A stretch of DNA of 19,142 bases from Caulobacteraceae bacterium (lineage in GTDB: Bacteria > Pseudomonadota > Alphaproteobacteria > Caulobacterales > Caulobacteraceae): positions 1-19,142 of the forward strand of contig JAQGII010000211.1 of the NCBI GenBank assembly GCA_028291305.1, read 5' to 3'. This document shows positions 1 to 6,517 of the stretch, in pieces (position 1 is the stretch's first letter; each line of letters starts with the position of its first letter). The notes under the pieces were generated by a model, which saw nothing but the letters and a program-made list of their open reading frames with translations, did not search any database and was not told the DNA's origin. The position numbers and the translations under genes were made by a program.

Positions 1-327
1 CCGGAGAAGGTCGCCATCCTGCAGCAGGCCGACGCCATCTACCTGGAGGAGATCCGCAACGCCGGCCTCTACGACAAGATCTGGCAGGCCTTCGCCGTGC
101 TGCTGCCCGTGAAGACGGTCGGGGTGATGGGCGACGCCCGCACCTACGAAGCGGTCTGCGCCCTGCGCGCCGTGACCTCTACTGACGGCATGACCGCCGA
201 CTTCTACGAATTTCCCTGGGCCGTCCTCGGCCGCGCCGCCACCCGCATCATCAACGAGGTGCGGGGCATCAACCGGGTGGTCTACGACGTCACGTCCAAG
301 CCGCCGGGGACGATCGAGTGGGAGTAG
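1..327 (+). CDS. guaA: GMP synthase (glutamine-hydrolysing), C-terminal part
   Basis: The frame is open from base 1 to the TAG at 325-327, giving the last 108 residues of a protein that starts outside the window. The sequence matches the C-terminal dimerisation domain of GuaA. Seen are the [17 protein letters not shown] segment, the [17 protein letters not shown] segment, and the ending [25 protein letters not shown], whose KPPGTIEWE terminus is the conserved end of the family. GuaA amidates XMP to GMP in the cytoplasm with glutamine as nitrogen donor. The glutaminase and ATP-pyrophosphatase domains are upstream of the window. The following gene faces the other way, so guaA ends its transcription unit here. 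Confidence 0.97.
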   Translation, partial: PEKVAILQQADAIYLEEIRNAGLYDKIWQAFAVLLPVKTVGVMGDARTYEAVCALRAVTSTDGMTADFYEFPWAVLGRAATRIINEVRGINRVVYDVTSKPPGTIEWE

Positions 328-382
328 GGGAATCGGCGGTGAAATCGTAAAATCGGATAGGTTTTCGCCCGGCGGCTTCCGC

Positions 383-1261
383 TCACTTGGTGGCCGCCTT
401 GTCCAGCGCCGTGCGCAGGCCCTTGGCCAGCTTCTGGGCGTCGTCGTTGGCCCAGAAGTGCATGAAGTACATGTGCGGCTCGTCATCCAGCATGTGGTTG
501 TGGATGGCCGTCACGTCGATGCCGCTGGAGCGCAGCGCCCGCAGGACCGGGTTCACTTCGCTGGCGATCAGGACGAAGTCGCCGGTGATCGCCGCCTTGC
601 CGCCGCCCGTTGGCTGGAAGTTGATGGCGATGGCGCTGCCGAGCGAGGTCGGCACCACCATGCCGCCGTCCTTCACCGCTTCCTTGCGCGGGACGTTGTA
701 CTGCACGACCCCGTTGTTCACCGTGCCCTTGGCCCCAAGGGTGCTGTCCAGGGCCGCCACGTCGACGCCGAGATCCGAGGGCGGCGCGGGCGAGGCGGCG
801 GTGAAGGGCGTCTTGCTCAGCGCGAGGGCGGTATGCAGCGTGCGGGCCAGCTTCACCGGGTCGCCGTGGGACATGACGTGCATGTACATGACGAAGGGCT
901 CGGCTCTGAGCAGATGGTTGTGCAGGGCGGTGATCTCGAAGCCGTTCTCCTCCAGGCTCTTCATGACGGGCTGGACTTCGTCCTGGGTCAGGACCAGGTC
1001 GCCCATCACCATCGCGTCGTTGCCCATGGGCGCGAAGGCCACCCAGGCGCCGAGCGCGAACCCGGCCTTGAGCGTCACGCCGTCGAGGGTCACGTGCAGG
1101 TCGGTGCGCGGCAGGGGCACCCGATAGCCGCCGTCCGCCTGGACCGTACCGGCCTTGCCGAGGGCTTGAGCGACGGCGGTCCAGTCGGGGGCGGCCGTCG
1201 CCAGGCCGGGGACAGACAGGGTGATGACGGCCAGCAGACCGATCAGGACTCGCTTGGACAT
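383..1261 (-). CDS. Exported protein with two DUF1259 (LppY/LpqO) domains
   Basis: 292 residues. An N-terminal signal peptide (residues 1 to about 24, positively charged start, hydrophobic core, ALATAA-like cleavage site) predicts export. The rest is an internal duplication. Domain 1 (about 26-150) and domain 2 (about 165-288) each contain a GD-LVL/GDFVLI strand, an HNH-L/M-L motif (residues 114-116 and 254-256), then an acidic-Pro segment and an M-Y/F-MH motif (125-128 and 265-268). This is the DUF1259 family, known from mycobacterial LppY/LpqO; its biochemical function is not established. The paired His motifs could bind a metal, which is inference. The ATG has a GGAGA ribosome site about 8 bases upstream. 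The gene is divergent from a two-component system, and a copy of the repeated box (1358-1374) lies about 100 bases upstream of its start, so it may be a target of that system. Confidence 0.88.
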   Translation of the reverse strand: MSKRVLIGLLAVITLSVPGLATAAPDWTAVAQALGKAGTVQADGGYRVPLPRTDLHVTLDGVTLKAGFALGAWVAFAPMGNDAMVMGDLVLTQDEVQPVMKSLEENGFEITALHNHLLRAEPFVMYMHVMSHGDPVKLARTLHTALALSKTPFTAASPAPPSDLGVDVAALDSTLGAKGTVNNGVVQYNVPRKEAVKDGGMVVPTSLGSAIAINFQPTGGGKAAITGDFVLIASEVNPVLRALRSSGIDVTAIHNHMLDDEPHMYFMHFWANDDAQKLAKGLRTALDKAATK

Positions 1262-1357
1262 GACTTGTTCTCCAGATGGCCGGCGCTCGGGGGCGCGCCT
1301 TTCAAGCTCGTCAGGTGGCGTTTGACGCCCCTGGCCGGCCGTCCATGGACGCCGAGG

Positions 1358-1374
1358 TTTAAGGCAGTTTTAGA
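1358..1374 (+). promoter_or_regulatory. Putative response-regulator box, copy 1
   Basis: TTTAAGGCAGTTTTAGA reads as two hexamers, TTTAAG and TTTAGA, starting 11 bases apart. This is the layout of PmrA/QseB/OmpR-type binding sites. It is identical to copy 2 at 1637-1653. It lies about 100 bases upstream of the minus-strand DUF1259 gene. Binding by the neighbouring regulator is inferred. Confidence 0.55.
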
Positions 1375-1461
1375 GGGTGCGATCGAGCGGCGAATTGACG
1401 GTGAAAAGCCGTGGCGCCAAGGCGGCTTCAACCGGCCATGTCCGAACTAGCGTCTGCATCC

Positions 1462-1640
1462 TCAAGGCGTGCAGGTTCGCCCCGCCAGTTCGTCGATCAG
1501 GGCGTCGATTCGGGGCAACAGGGCAGCCTTGGCCTCCGCGAATTGCGCGTTCCAGGAGGGGATCGTCCAATGCCGGGCCATCCCGCCCCGCCCCGTGATT
1601 GCCCAGCCCGTATCCAGACCACCATCGCGGGCGACCTTTA
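1462..1640 (-). pseudogene. Possible 3' remnant of a minus-strand gene
   Basis: The minus frame ending with the TGA at 1464-1462 is open through this stretch. Its last 50 or so residues look like real protein: glycine/tryptophan-rich, then an amphipathic helix (AQFAEAKAALLPRIDALIDEL). Upstream the same frame runs through regulatory box copy 2, so the true N-terminus is missing. The only in-frame ATG in the good part (1581) would give 39 residues. I do not recognise the family. It may be the tail of a gene cut off by a deletion, or a chance open frame. Confidence 0.25.
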
Positions 1641-1653
1641 AGGCAGTTTTAGA
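1637..1653 (+). promoter_or_regulatory. Putative response-regulator box, copy 2
   Basis: TTTAAGGCAGTTTTAGA, identical over 17 bases to copy 1. It lies 83 bases before the response-regulator start at 1736 and 16 bases from the inverted copy 3. The position and hexamer spacing fit an autoregulatory site. Confidence 0.6.
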
Positions 1654-1669
1654 AGCGCCCGCCGTCGCG

Positions 1670-1687
1670 CTTAAAACAGCCCTAAAG
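1670..1687 (-). promoter_or_regulatory. Putative response-regulator box, copy 3 (inverted)
   Basis: On the minus strand this reads CTTTAGGGCTGTTTTAAG, matching 14 of 18 positions of copy 2 with its preceding C. The same hexamer-N5-hexamer architecture is kept (TTTAGG-N5-TTTAAG). It sits about 48 bases before the response-regulator ATG, so it would overlap or adjoin that gene's promoter. Confidence 0.5.
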
Positions 1688-1735
1688 AGGCTGGGGGATA
1701 GACGGCGGGTCCCGACGGGAATGAAACGGAGTGCC

Positions 1736-2410
1736 ATGCGCCTCTTGGTCGTCGAAGATGAAGTGCGGATCTGCGAGCTGATCGGGGAAAGCCTGAAGCG
1801 CGCGGGGTTCGTCGTGGATGCCGTGGGCTCGCTCGGCGACGCCGAGCTGGCCCAGCTCGGCGCGCCCTACGCCGTGGTGGTGCTGGACCTCGGCATGCCG
1901 GACGGTGACGGCCTGTCGCTGTTGGAGAACCTGAGGCGTGCGCCCGACCGACCGCCCGTGTTGGTGCTGACCGCCCGCGACAGTGTCGAGGACCGCGTGG
2001 CCGGTCTCGACGCCGGCGCCGACGACTATCTGATCAAGCCCTTCGCCATGATCGAGGTCGTAGCGCGGGTGAAGGCCTTGCTGCGCCGGCCTGGCGGGGC
2101 GCTGGGCCTGCGGCTGGAGGCCGGCAACGTGTCGCTCGACACGGTCGGCCGCGACGTGAAGGTCATGGACGTGGTCCTGCCCCTGCCGCGCCAGGAGCTC
2201 GCCATCCTCGAGTTCCTGATGCGACGCCTGGGACGCGTCGTGCCCAAGGCGGTGCTGGAGGAGAAGCTCTACGGCATGGGCGACGAACTCGGCTCCAACG
2301 CCATTCCCGTCCATGTGCACCATCTGCGGCGCAAGCTGAGCGAGGCAGCGGCAACCTGCGAAATCCACACCGTGCGCGGGATCGGCTACTTCCTGCAGGA
2401 AGGCCAATAG
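1736..2410 (+). CDS. OmpR/PhoB-family response regulator (PmrA/QseB-like)
   Basis: 224 residues, the usual length. The receiver domain (about 1-115) has the acidic pair E7-D8, phospho-acceptor D51 in VVVLDLGMPDGDG, T79 in VLVLTARD and K101 in DDYLIKPF. A winged-helix DNA-binding domain (about 125-222) follows, with the PRQELAILEFLM, HVHHLRRKL and TVRGIGYFL segments typical of Trans_reg_C. The ATG at 1736 is chosen because GGAG at 1728-1731 is well placed; an in-frame ATG at 1721 has a site too close to it. The stop codon is directly followed by the ATG of the histidine kinase, so the two are co-transcribed and probably translationally coupled. Three PmrA-like boxes upstream suggest autoregulation. 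The signal is unknown. Confidence 0.95.
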   Translation: MRLLVVEDEVRICELIGESLKRAGFVVDAVGSLGDAELAQLGAPYAVVVLDLGMPDGDGLSLLENLRRAPDRPPVLVLTARDSVEDRVAGLDAGADDYLIKPFAMIEVVARVKALLRRPGGALGLRLEAGNVSLDTVGRDVKVMDVVLPLPRQELAILEFLMRRLGRVVPKAVLEEKLYGMGDELGSNAIPVHVHHLRRKLSEAAATCEIHTVRGIGYFLQEGQ

Positions 2411-3463
2411 ATGTTTAGGACGTGGCGACAGTCCCTTGAAGGTCGGGTGATCATCCGCCTGACCATCCTGCTGGTGGTCGCCATGGGCGCCGGCTTCCTG
2501 GCCATGGTCGTAGCCAGTTATCGGACAGCAGCCGAGTTGTCCGACGAAGCCCTGGCCGACCGCTTCGTGACGGAGTTCATGCACGACGCGGCCTGGGTGT
2601 TCCCGGCGTTCGCGGTGCTGGTGCTGGCCATCGCCGCCTGGACGGTGCGCTCGGGGCTGAAGCCGGTGGTGGCGGCCTCCCATAGCGCCGCGGCGATCAC
2701 GCCGGGGGCTGTCCATGTGCGTCTCCCGACCGAGAACCTTCCGTCCGAATTGCTGCCTCTGGTCGCGGCGATCAACAGCGCCCTTGAGCGCCTGGAAGCC
2801 GGGCTCACCGTGCAGCGCCAGTTCACCGCCAACGCCGCGCACGAACTGAGGACGCCTCTCGCCATCCTTACGGCGGCCTTGGAAAACCTCGACCAATCGT
2901 CAGAGGTCGAGCACCTGCGGCTGGACGCCGCTCGCATGAACCGGATCGTCGGCCAGCTGCTGCGCGTGGCCCGGCTGGACGCACAGCCCATCACCGTCCT
3001 GCGGCAGCTGGACCTGCGGATTGTGGGTTCAGGGGTCGTCGAGCACCTGGCCCCGTGGGCGGCGGGGGCGGGCCGCAGGTTAGCCTTCGAGGCGCCGGAG
3101 GAGCCCGTCTGGGTGCGAGGGGACTTCGAGGCCCTAACGGATGCGATCCGCAATCTGGTCGAGAACGCCGTCGGTCACACGCCTGCGGATACCGAGGTGG
3201 TGATCCAGGTGACCGCCGCCGGCCGGGTGTGCGTGTCCGATAGCGGTCCGGGCGTGGCCCCCGACGACCGCGACAAGGTGTTCGACCGCTTCTGGCGCGG
3301 CCGCGCGCGGACCGCCGCCGGGGTCGGAGCGGGGTTAGGCCTCGCGATCGTCGCCGAGATCGTCCGGGCGCACGACGGGTCCATCTCGGTGACCGAGGCC
3401 GAGGGCGGGGGGGCCTTGTTTTGCATGAATCTGCCGACCCTCGCCGGGGCGGCGTCCGGCTAG
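2411..3463 (+). CDS. Membrane sensor histidine kinase, partner of the upstream regulator
   Basis: 350 residues. Transmembrane segments at about 13-35 and 62-80 flank a short periplasmic stretch of about 25 residues, too small for a folded sensor domain, so sensing may occur in or near the membrane. A HAMP-like linker is followed by the HisKA box FTANAAHELRTPLAIL with phospho-acceptor H144. The ATPase domain shows the N box (IRNLVENAVGHTP), G1 (SDSGPGV), F box (VFDRFWRGR) and G2 (GVGAGLGLAIV). The architecture resembles QseC/PmrB-type kinases. It begins immediately after the regulator's stop codon. The likely job is to phosphorylate D51 of that regulator. Confidence 0.94.
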   Translation: MFRTWRQSLEGRVIIRLTILLVVAMGAGFLAMVVASYRTAAELSDEALADRFVTEFMHDAAWVFPAFAVLVLAIAAWTVRSGLKPVVAASHSAAAITPGAVHVRLPTENLPSELLPLVAAINSALERLEAGLTVQRQFTANAAHELRTPLAILTAALENLDQSSEVEHLRLDAARMNRIVGQLLRVARLDAQPITVLRQLDLRIVGSGVVEHLAPWAAGAGRRLAFEAPEEPVWVRGDFEALTDAIRNLVENAVGHTPADTEVVIQVTAAGRVCVSDSGPGVAPDDRDKVFDRFWRGRARTAAGVGAGLGLAIVAEIVRAHDGSISVTEAEGGGALFCMNLPTLAGAASG

Positions 3464-3487
3464 GGCGATGGCCATCAGGAGAGACGC

Positions 3488-3780
3488 ATGACCCGCGGTG
3501 TGATCGGCTTCATCTCTCCCTTGTGGGTCCTGTTCGTCCTCTGGGCCTATAGCTGCACCGTGACTTTCCCCGCCCTGGGCCTGTTGCCCCTGGTCGGAGC
3601 GCTGCTGGGCCTGATCGCCGCCTATCTGGGATGGTCGTCATCGGCATGCCGGTGTTCAGGCTCTTCATCCAGCGGGATGGACCGCGTGGTGGATGGCGTG
3701 CGCCGCAGGCGTTCCCGCCGGGCTGTTGAACGCCTATCTGGCGTCGATCTTTATGCTGGTTCTGGCGCCGGTCCATCGGC
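3488..3780 (+). pseudogene. Membrane-protein pseudogene with two frameshifts and a lost 3' end
   Basis: An ATG at 3488 with a GGAGAG ribosome site begins a strongly hydrophobic protein (MTRGVIGFISPLWVLFVLWA and onward, two membrane segments). Near 3630 the hydrophobic coding signal moves to another frame (MVVIGMPVFRLFIQRDG, from 3631). Near 3680 it moves again (TAWWMACAAGVPAGLLNAYL, to about 3765). Joined, the three pieces read as one coherent protein of about 95 residues with three or four membrane segments. After about 3770 the membrane character ends abruptly where a minus-strand remnant begins. The unshifted frame stays open to 3994 but becomes Arg/Ser-rich and uncodon-like. The family was not recognised. 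It lies 24 bases after the kinase gene and could have been its third operon member. Confidence 0.6.
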
Positions 3781-3971
3781 CGAGTTCGGCCCTGGCCTTG
3801 CCCACCGCGGCCATCAAGTCCGCGCGGCGATCGCCGATGGCTGCATCCAGTTGTTCGGGTTCGAGCGCCTGTGCCGGCCGGGCCGAGCCCGCAGCCACCT
3901 GGGCCGGGGCGGCGGTCCGCATCTTCCGGATGGCGGCCTGCGCCGTGTCCAGGGCCGCCAGCCGGCGCTGG
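3734..3971 (-). pseudogene. Minus-strand alpha-helical protein remnant or small hypothetical gene
   Basis: A minus frame ending at 3734 has strong G/C third-position bias from about 3970 down to about 3770. It encodes an Ala/Gln/Arg-rich helical protein (QRRLAALDTAQAAIRKM, then EQLDAAIGDRRADLMAAVGK). The only ATG is at 3922, inside the helix, giving 62 residues. Upstream the frame has no standard start, and it overlaps the end of the membrane gene that stops at 3972. The last dozen residues lie in DNA that looks like the plus-strand pseudogene. It is either a small gene overlapping its neighbour or a fragment truncated at both ends. Function unknown. Confidence 0.35.
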
Positions 3972-4523
3972 TCACCGAACGATGGCGGCGTTAGCGCTTC
4001 CCGTCAGCAACACCTTGGGCGGCCCCTCCACATTGAGCGACGCGGTGATCATCACCACCAGCCAGCACGCCAGGGACAGGGCGCCAGCGACCTTGGCGCC
4101 GCTCGGAAGCGGCGCGGCGGCGATCAGGGCGGCGGCCAGGCCGGATCGATGGAAAAGCGCGGCGTTCAGCAGTCCGAGAAGGATGAACAGCAGCTTCAAC
4201 GTGAAATAGGCATGGCTGCCGGCGTGGACCGGATCGTAGAGGAACAGGGTGGCGCCGGTGACGACCGTCACCCCGAAGGCGGCGTACAGCCATGGCAAGG
4301 TGTGTTCGGTGAAGCTGCGCAGCGGCACGGTGGCCCTTATGCCCATCAGCCGCAGATCAAGCAGGCCGATCCCGCCGAAGAAGGCCGCCATCGACAGCAC
4401 GTGCAGCAGCCGGATCAGGAAATGATAGGGCTGTAGGGCGAAATGCAGCGGCCGATTGTCCAGGGCCACCAGGATATCGGATGGGATGCGGAATCCGGCC
4501 AGGGCCAGTGACGGATCGTACAT
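3972..4523 (-). CDS. Integral membrane protein, DUF6644/CopD-like (tentative)
   Basis: 183 residues. After a soluble N-terminus of about 30 residues there are four or so membrane segments (about 33-58, 75-98, 108-125, 143-163). The first contains a histidine followed by a Gly-rich stretch (LLHVLSMAAFFGGIGLLDLRL). This pattern is seen in small membrane proteins of the DUF6644 or CopD-like type, some of which may bind haem; the family assignment is from memory of the pattern and is not firm. The ATG at 4523 has GGGAG seven bases upstream. The gene is divergent from the iron-uptake operon and shares its 90-base intergenic region with the Fur-like box, so iron-linked expression is possible. Confidence 0.6.
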   Translation of the reverse strand: MYDPSLALAGFRIPSDILVALDNRPLHFALQPYHFLIRLLHVLSMAAFFGGIGLLDLRLMGIRATVPLRSFTEHTLPWLYAAFGVTVVTGATLFLYDPVHAGSHAYFTLKLLFILLGLLNAALFHRSGLAAALIAAAPLPSGAKVAGALSLACWLVVMITASLNVEGPPKVLLTGSANAAIVR

Positions 4524-4551
4524 GAGGACTCCCGCAGCCTGCCGCCGATGA

Positions 4552-4580
4552 TTGCGCCAAGCTGGTCCTGTTGTTATTAA
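4552..4580 (+). promoter_or_regulatory. Candidate promoter of the iron-uptake operon
   Basis: TTGCGC at 4552-4557, a 17-base spacer and TATTAA at 4575-4580 give a sigma70-like promoter. The -10 element overlaps the Fur-like box, as expected for repression by Fur. Predicted from pattern only. Confidence 0.4.
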
Positions 4581-4599
4581 AAACCATTCTCAATCGCAA
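4576..4599. promoter_or_regulatory. Fur-like operator
   Basis: On the minus strand the stretch begins TTGCGATTGAGAATGG. This closely matches one half of the classical Fur/iron box (TTGCAAATGAGAAT), while the other half (TTTTTAAT) is weaker. It overlaps the -10 of the candidate promoter and precedes three iron-uptake genes, which supports iron-responsive repression. Fur versus another iron regulator of alphaproteobacteria cannot be decided here. Confidence 0.55.
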
Positions 4600-4614
4600 C
4601 AACTGGTTCGTGCT

Positions 4615-4971
4615 GTGCGGTGTGCAAGCGTATTTCGGATGGTGTTGGCAGTTGCCTTGGGGCTGAGCGGAGTTAGCCCTGCCGTGGCCGCGCCGCCAAT
4701 CGTCCTGACTCTAAAGGATCACCGCTTTACGCCGAGCCAGATCAGCGCGCCTGCGGGCCAACGGTTCGTCATTCAGGTCCGCAACCTCGACCCCACACCC
4801 GAAGAATTCGAGAGCTATGACTTCAAGGTCGAGAAGATCATGGCGCCGCGCGCGACGATCACGGTCCAGGTTGGCCCCCTGAAACCCGGAACCTACAAGT
4901 TCGTCGGCGACTACAATCCCAAGCTCGCCGCCGGTGTCCTGACCGTCGTTCCCTCGTCCGGCGGGAAATAG
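4615..4971 (+). CDS. Periplasmic cupredoxin-like protein of an iron-uptake operon (FtrB-like)
   Basis: About 118 residues from GTG 4615; ATG 4639 and TTG 4552 are alternatives. GTG 4615 is preferred because it gives a signal peptide with arginines before the hydrophobic core, whereas ATG 4639 has none; TTG 4552 would place the Fur-like box inside the gene. No start has a strong ribosome site. The mature part is a single small beta-sandwich of the cupredoxin_1 type, starting with the LTLKDHRFTPSQISAPAG segment and ending GTYKFVGDYNP. In FtrABCD and EfeUOB systems such a protein is thought to oxidise or hand over ferrous iron at the permease. The usual cupredoxin Cys ligand is not obvious, so metal binding may differ. 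FTR1 begins three bases after the stop. Confidence 0.82.
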   Translation: MRCASVFRMVLAVALGLSGVSPAVAAPPIVLTLKDHRFTPSQISAPAGQRFVIQVRNLDPTPEEFESYDFKVEKIMAPRATITVQVGPLKPGTYKFVGDYNPKLAAGVLTVVPSSGGK

Positions 4972-4974
4972 CGA

Positions 4975-5814
4975 ATGCTGGCCAGCCTGCTGATCGTCTT
5001 TCGCGAAGTATTGGAGGCCGGCCTGGTCGTGGGCATCGTGCTCGCCGCCACCCAGGGTATCTCGGGCCGCATGCGCTGGATCGGCGGCGCCATCGCCGCG
5101 GGCGTAGCGGGGGCGGCGCTGCTGGCCGTGTTTGCGGGCGAGTTGTCGAGCGCCCTGTCAGGCCAGGGCCAGGAGTATTTCAACGCCGTGGTCCTGCTGA
5201 TCGCGGTCCTGATGCTGGCCTGGCATCACTTGTGGATGGCCGACCACGGCCGCGAACTGGCGGCGCAACTGAAGCAACTCGGCTCCGACATCAATGCCGG
5301 CCGCGCCTCCCTGCTGGCGATGGCGGTGGTGGTCGCGGTCGCCATCCTGCGCGAAGGCGCCGAGGTGGTGCTGTTCCTCTACGGCGTCGTGGTGTCGAGC
5401 CGGGAAGGTCCCTTGGCGCTGCTTGGGGGCGGTGTGGGCGGCCTGTTGCTCGGCGCCGCCGTCGCCCTCGTCCTCTATCGCGGCTTGGTCGCGATCCCGA
5501 CTAAGCGGCTGTTCCAGGTCACCGAAGCCCTGCTGACCGTTCTGGCGGCGGGGTTGGCTGGCCAGGCTCTCGCCATCCTGGCCTCGGTGGGCGCGGTGCC
5601 GACCCTGGGCGATCAGGTCTGGGACAGTTCCTGGCTGCTCCGTGACGACTCGCTGCTGGGCCGTGCGCTCCACGCGCTGGTCGGCTATTCGGACCGGCCG
5701 CCGGGCATACAGATCATCGCCTATGCCCTGACCCTGGCGAGCTTCGTGCTGGCTGGCCGCCTCGCGCATCGGGCCCAGGCCCGGCGCCGGGCCAACGCTG
5801 TTTCAAGGACCTGA
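4975..5814 (+). CDS. FTR1-family high-affinity iron permease
   Basis: 279 residues with about seven membrane segments. The two signature iron-translocation motifs of FTR1/EfeU are present: REVLE (R10-E14) in the first helix and REGAE (R126-E130) in the fourth. The protein sits in the cytoplasmic membrane and imports iron, in bacteria usually from Fe(II) with the help of periplasmic partner proteins. It lies between the cupredoxin gene (three-base gap) and the P19-like gene (three-base gap), so all three form one operon. This corresponds to FtrC of the FtrABCD system. The length and motifs are normal. Confidence 0.95.
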   Translation: MLASLLIVFREVLEAGLVVGIVLAATQGISGRMRWIGGAIAAGVAGAALLAVFAGELSSALSGQGQEYFNAVVLLIAVLMLAWHHLWMADHGRELAAQLKQLGSDINAGRASLLAMAVVVAVAILREGAEVVLFLYGVVVSSREGPLALLGGGVGGLLLGAAVALVLYRGLVAIPTKRLFQVTEALLTVLAAGLAGQALAILASVGAVPTLGDQVWDSSWLLRDDSLLGRALHALVGYSDRPPGIQIIAYALTLASFVLAGRLAHRAQARRRANAVSRT

Positions 5815-5817
5815 CCC

Positions 5818-6336
5818 ATGCGCCGAATTCGCATCGCCGCCGCTGCTGCACTCGGCCTGGCCGCCACGTCCCAGGGCGTCTCGGCCCGGGAATTCTATGT
5901 GGGTGGCCCGGTCCATATTCAGGATATGGAGATCGTCGCCAATTATCTGGTCGGCGTGCAGATGGCGCCGATGTCGATGCCGATGCCCCAGGGGCCGGAT
6001 GTGATCCACCTGGAGGCCGACGTCCACGCGACGGCGGACAATCGCTACGGCTATCCGGATGGGGCGTGGGTTGCCTACCTCACGGTCAACTACGCCTTGG
6101 AGAAGGTCGGCTCACCCTGGCGCGCGAGCGGCGTGCTCAAGCCGATGACCGCCAAGGACGGGCCGCACTACGCTGACAATGTGAAGATGGCCGGGCCCGG
6201 CCAATACAAGCTGACCTACCGGTTCAGCCCGCCGGAAGGGAATGGCTTCTATCATCACATCGACAAGGAAACCGGCGTGCCCGGCTGGTGGAAGCCGTTC
6301 GCCACCACGTTCGTCTTCGCCTATCCCAAGCGCTGA
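5818..6336 (+). CDS. Periplasmic P19-like iron-binding protein (FtrA/Tp34 family)
   Basis: 172 residues. A signal peptide (residues 1 to about 23, ending VSA) is followed by the P19 fold. Seen are the GGPVHIQDMEIVANYLVGVQ segment, a Met-rich MAPMSMPMP loop (49-57), HLEADVHA with H64, E66 and H70, the GPHYADNVKM segment and a C-terminal aromatic-rich region. In Campylobacter P19 and its relatives, His, Met and Glu residues in these positions bind Cu and Fe. The protein is thought to pass iron to FTR1. It is the last intact gene of the operon. FtrD, the membrane ferredoxin-like protein that completes many such operons, is not found after it. Confidence 0.92.
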   Translation: MRRIRIAAAAALGLAATSQGVSAREFYVGGPVHIQDMEIVANYLVGVQMAPMSMPMPQGPDVIHLEADVHATADNRYGYPDGAWVAYLTVNYALEKVGSPWRASGVLKPMTAKDGPHYADNVKMAGPGQYKLTYRFSPPEGNGFYHHIDKETGVPGWWKPFATTFVFAYPKR

Positions 6337-6353
6337 CAGAGAGGGAGCGCCAT

Positions 6354-6480
6354 GTGACCGGCTGCGGATGCGCCCCGGCGACGATCCAATCGGCCGCGCA
6401 GCGGAGGGTGCTGACCCTCGCTCTGATTCTGAACGCTCTGGTGTTTGTCATTGGCCTGACCGCCGGCCTGTTAGGGCGTG
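6354..6480 (+). pseudogene. 5' fragment of a cation-diffusion-facilitator-type transporter
   Basis: A GTG at 6354, with GAGGGAG at 6341-6347 as ribosome site, begins CGCAPATIQSAAQRRVLTLA, then a first membrane helix (LILNALVFVIGLTAGLLG). This is the start of a CDF-type metal exporter: Cys-rich N-terminus followed by the first helix. Where the conserved second half of the first module should follow, at about 6478, the sequence turns into Arg/Ser-rich nonsense. It then runs antisense through the DoxX gene, with the stop only at 6704. The family normally has about 200-300 residues, so only the first 40 or so remain. It probably was the fourth gene of the iron operon. The assignment rests on a short segment. 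Confidence 0.55.
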
Positions 6481-6512
6481 GAGCGGGCGATCGCGAGGAA
6501 CGCCGCGCTCCA
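6480..6512. terminator. Hairpin between converging genes
   Basis: GGAGCG-GGCG pairs with CGCC-G-CGCTCC across an 11-base loop, a ten-pair stem with one bulge. It lies between the truncated transporter and the 3' end of the DoxX gene. No T-run follows on either strand, so terminator function is uncertain. Confidence 0.25.
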
Positions 6513-6517
6513 CCCCG

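Larger units (their letters stand above)
1262..1735. other. Intergenic region between the DUF1259 gene and the response regulator
   Basis: About 470 bases with no convincing intact gene. It holds three copies of a box of the type TTTAAG-N5-TTTA(G/A)(G/A), described separately, and a minus-strand open segment that may be a gene remnant (1462 to about 1640). Several short open frames on the plus strand have no ribosome site or family resemblance. Confidence 0.7.

Noticed and set aside
1682..2896. 404-residue minus-strand open frame
   Set aside because: Antisense to the response regulator and kinase, both of which have complete family motifs.
3488..3994. A single intact 168-residue gene
   Set aside because: Only the first 48 or so residues are membrane-like. 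Coherent coding continues in two other frames, so a frameshifted pseudogene explains it better.
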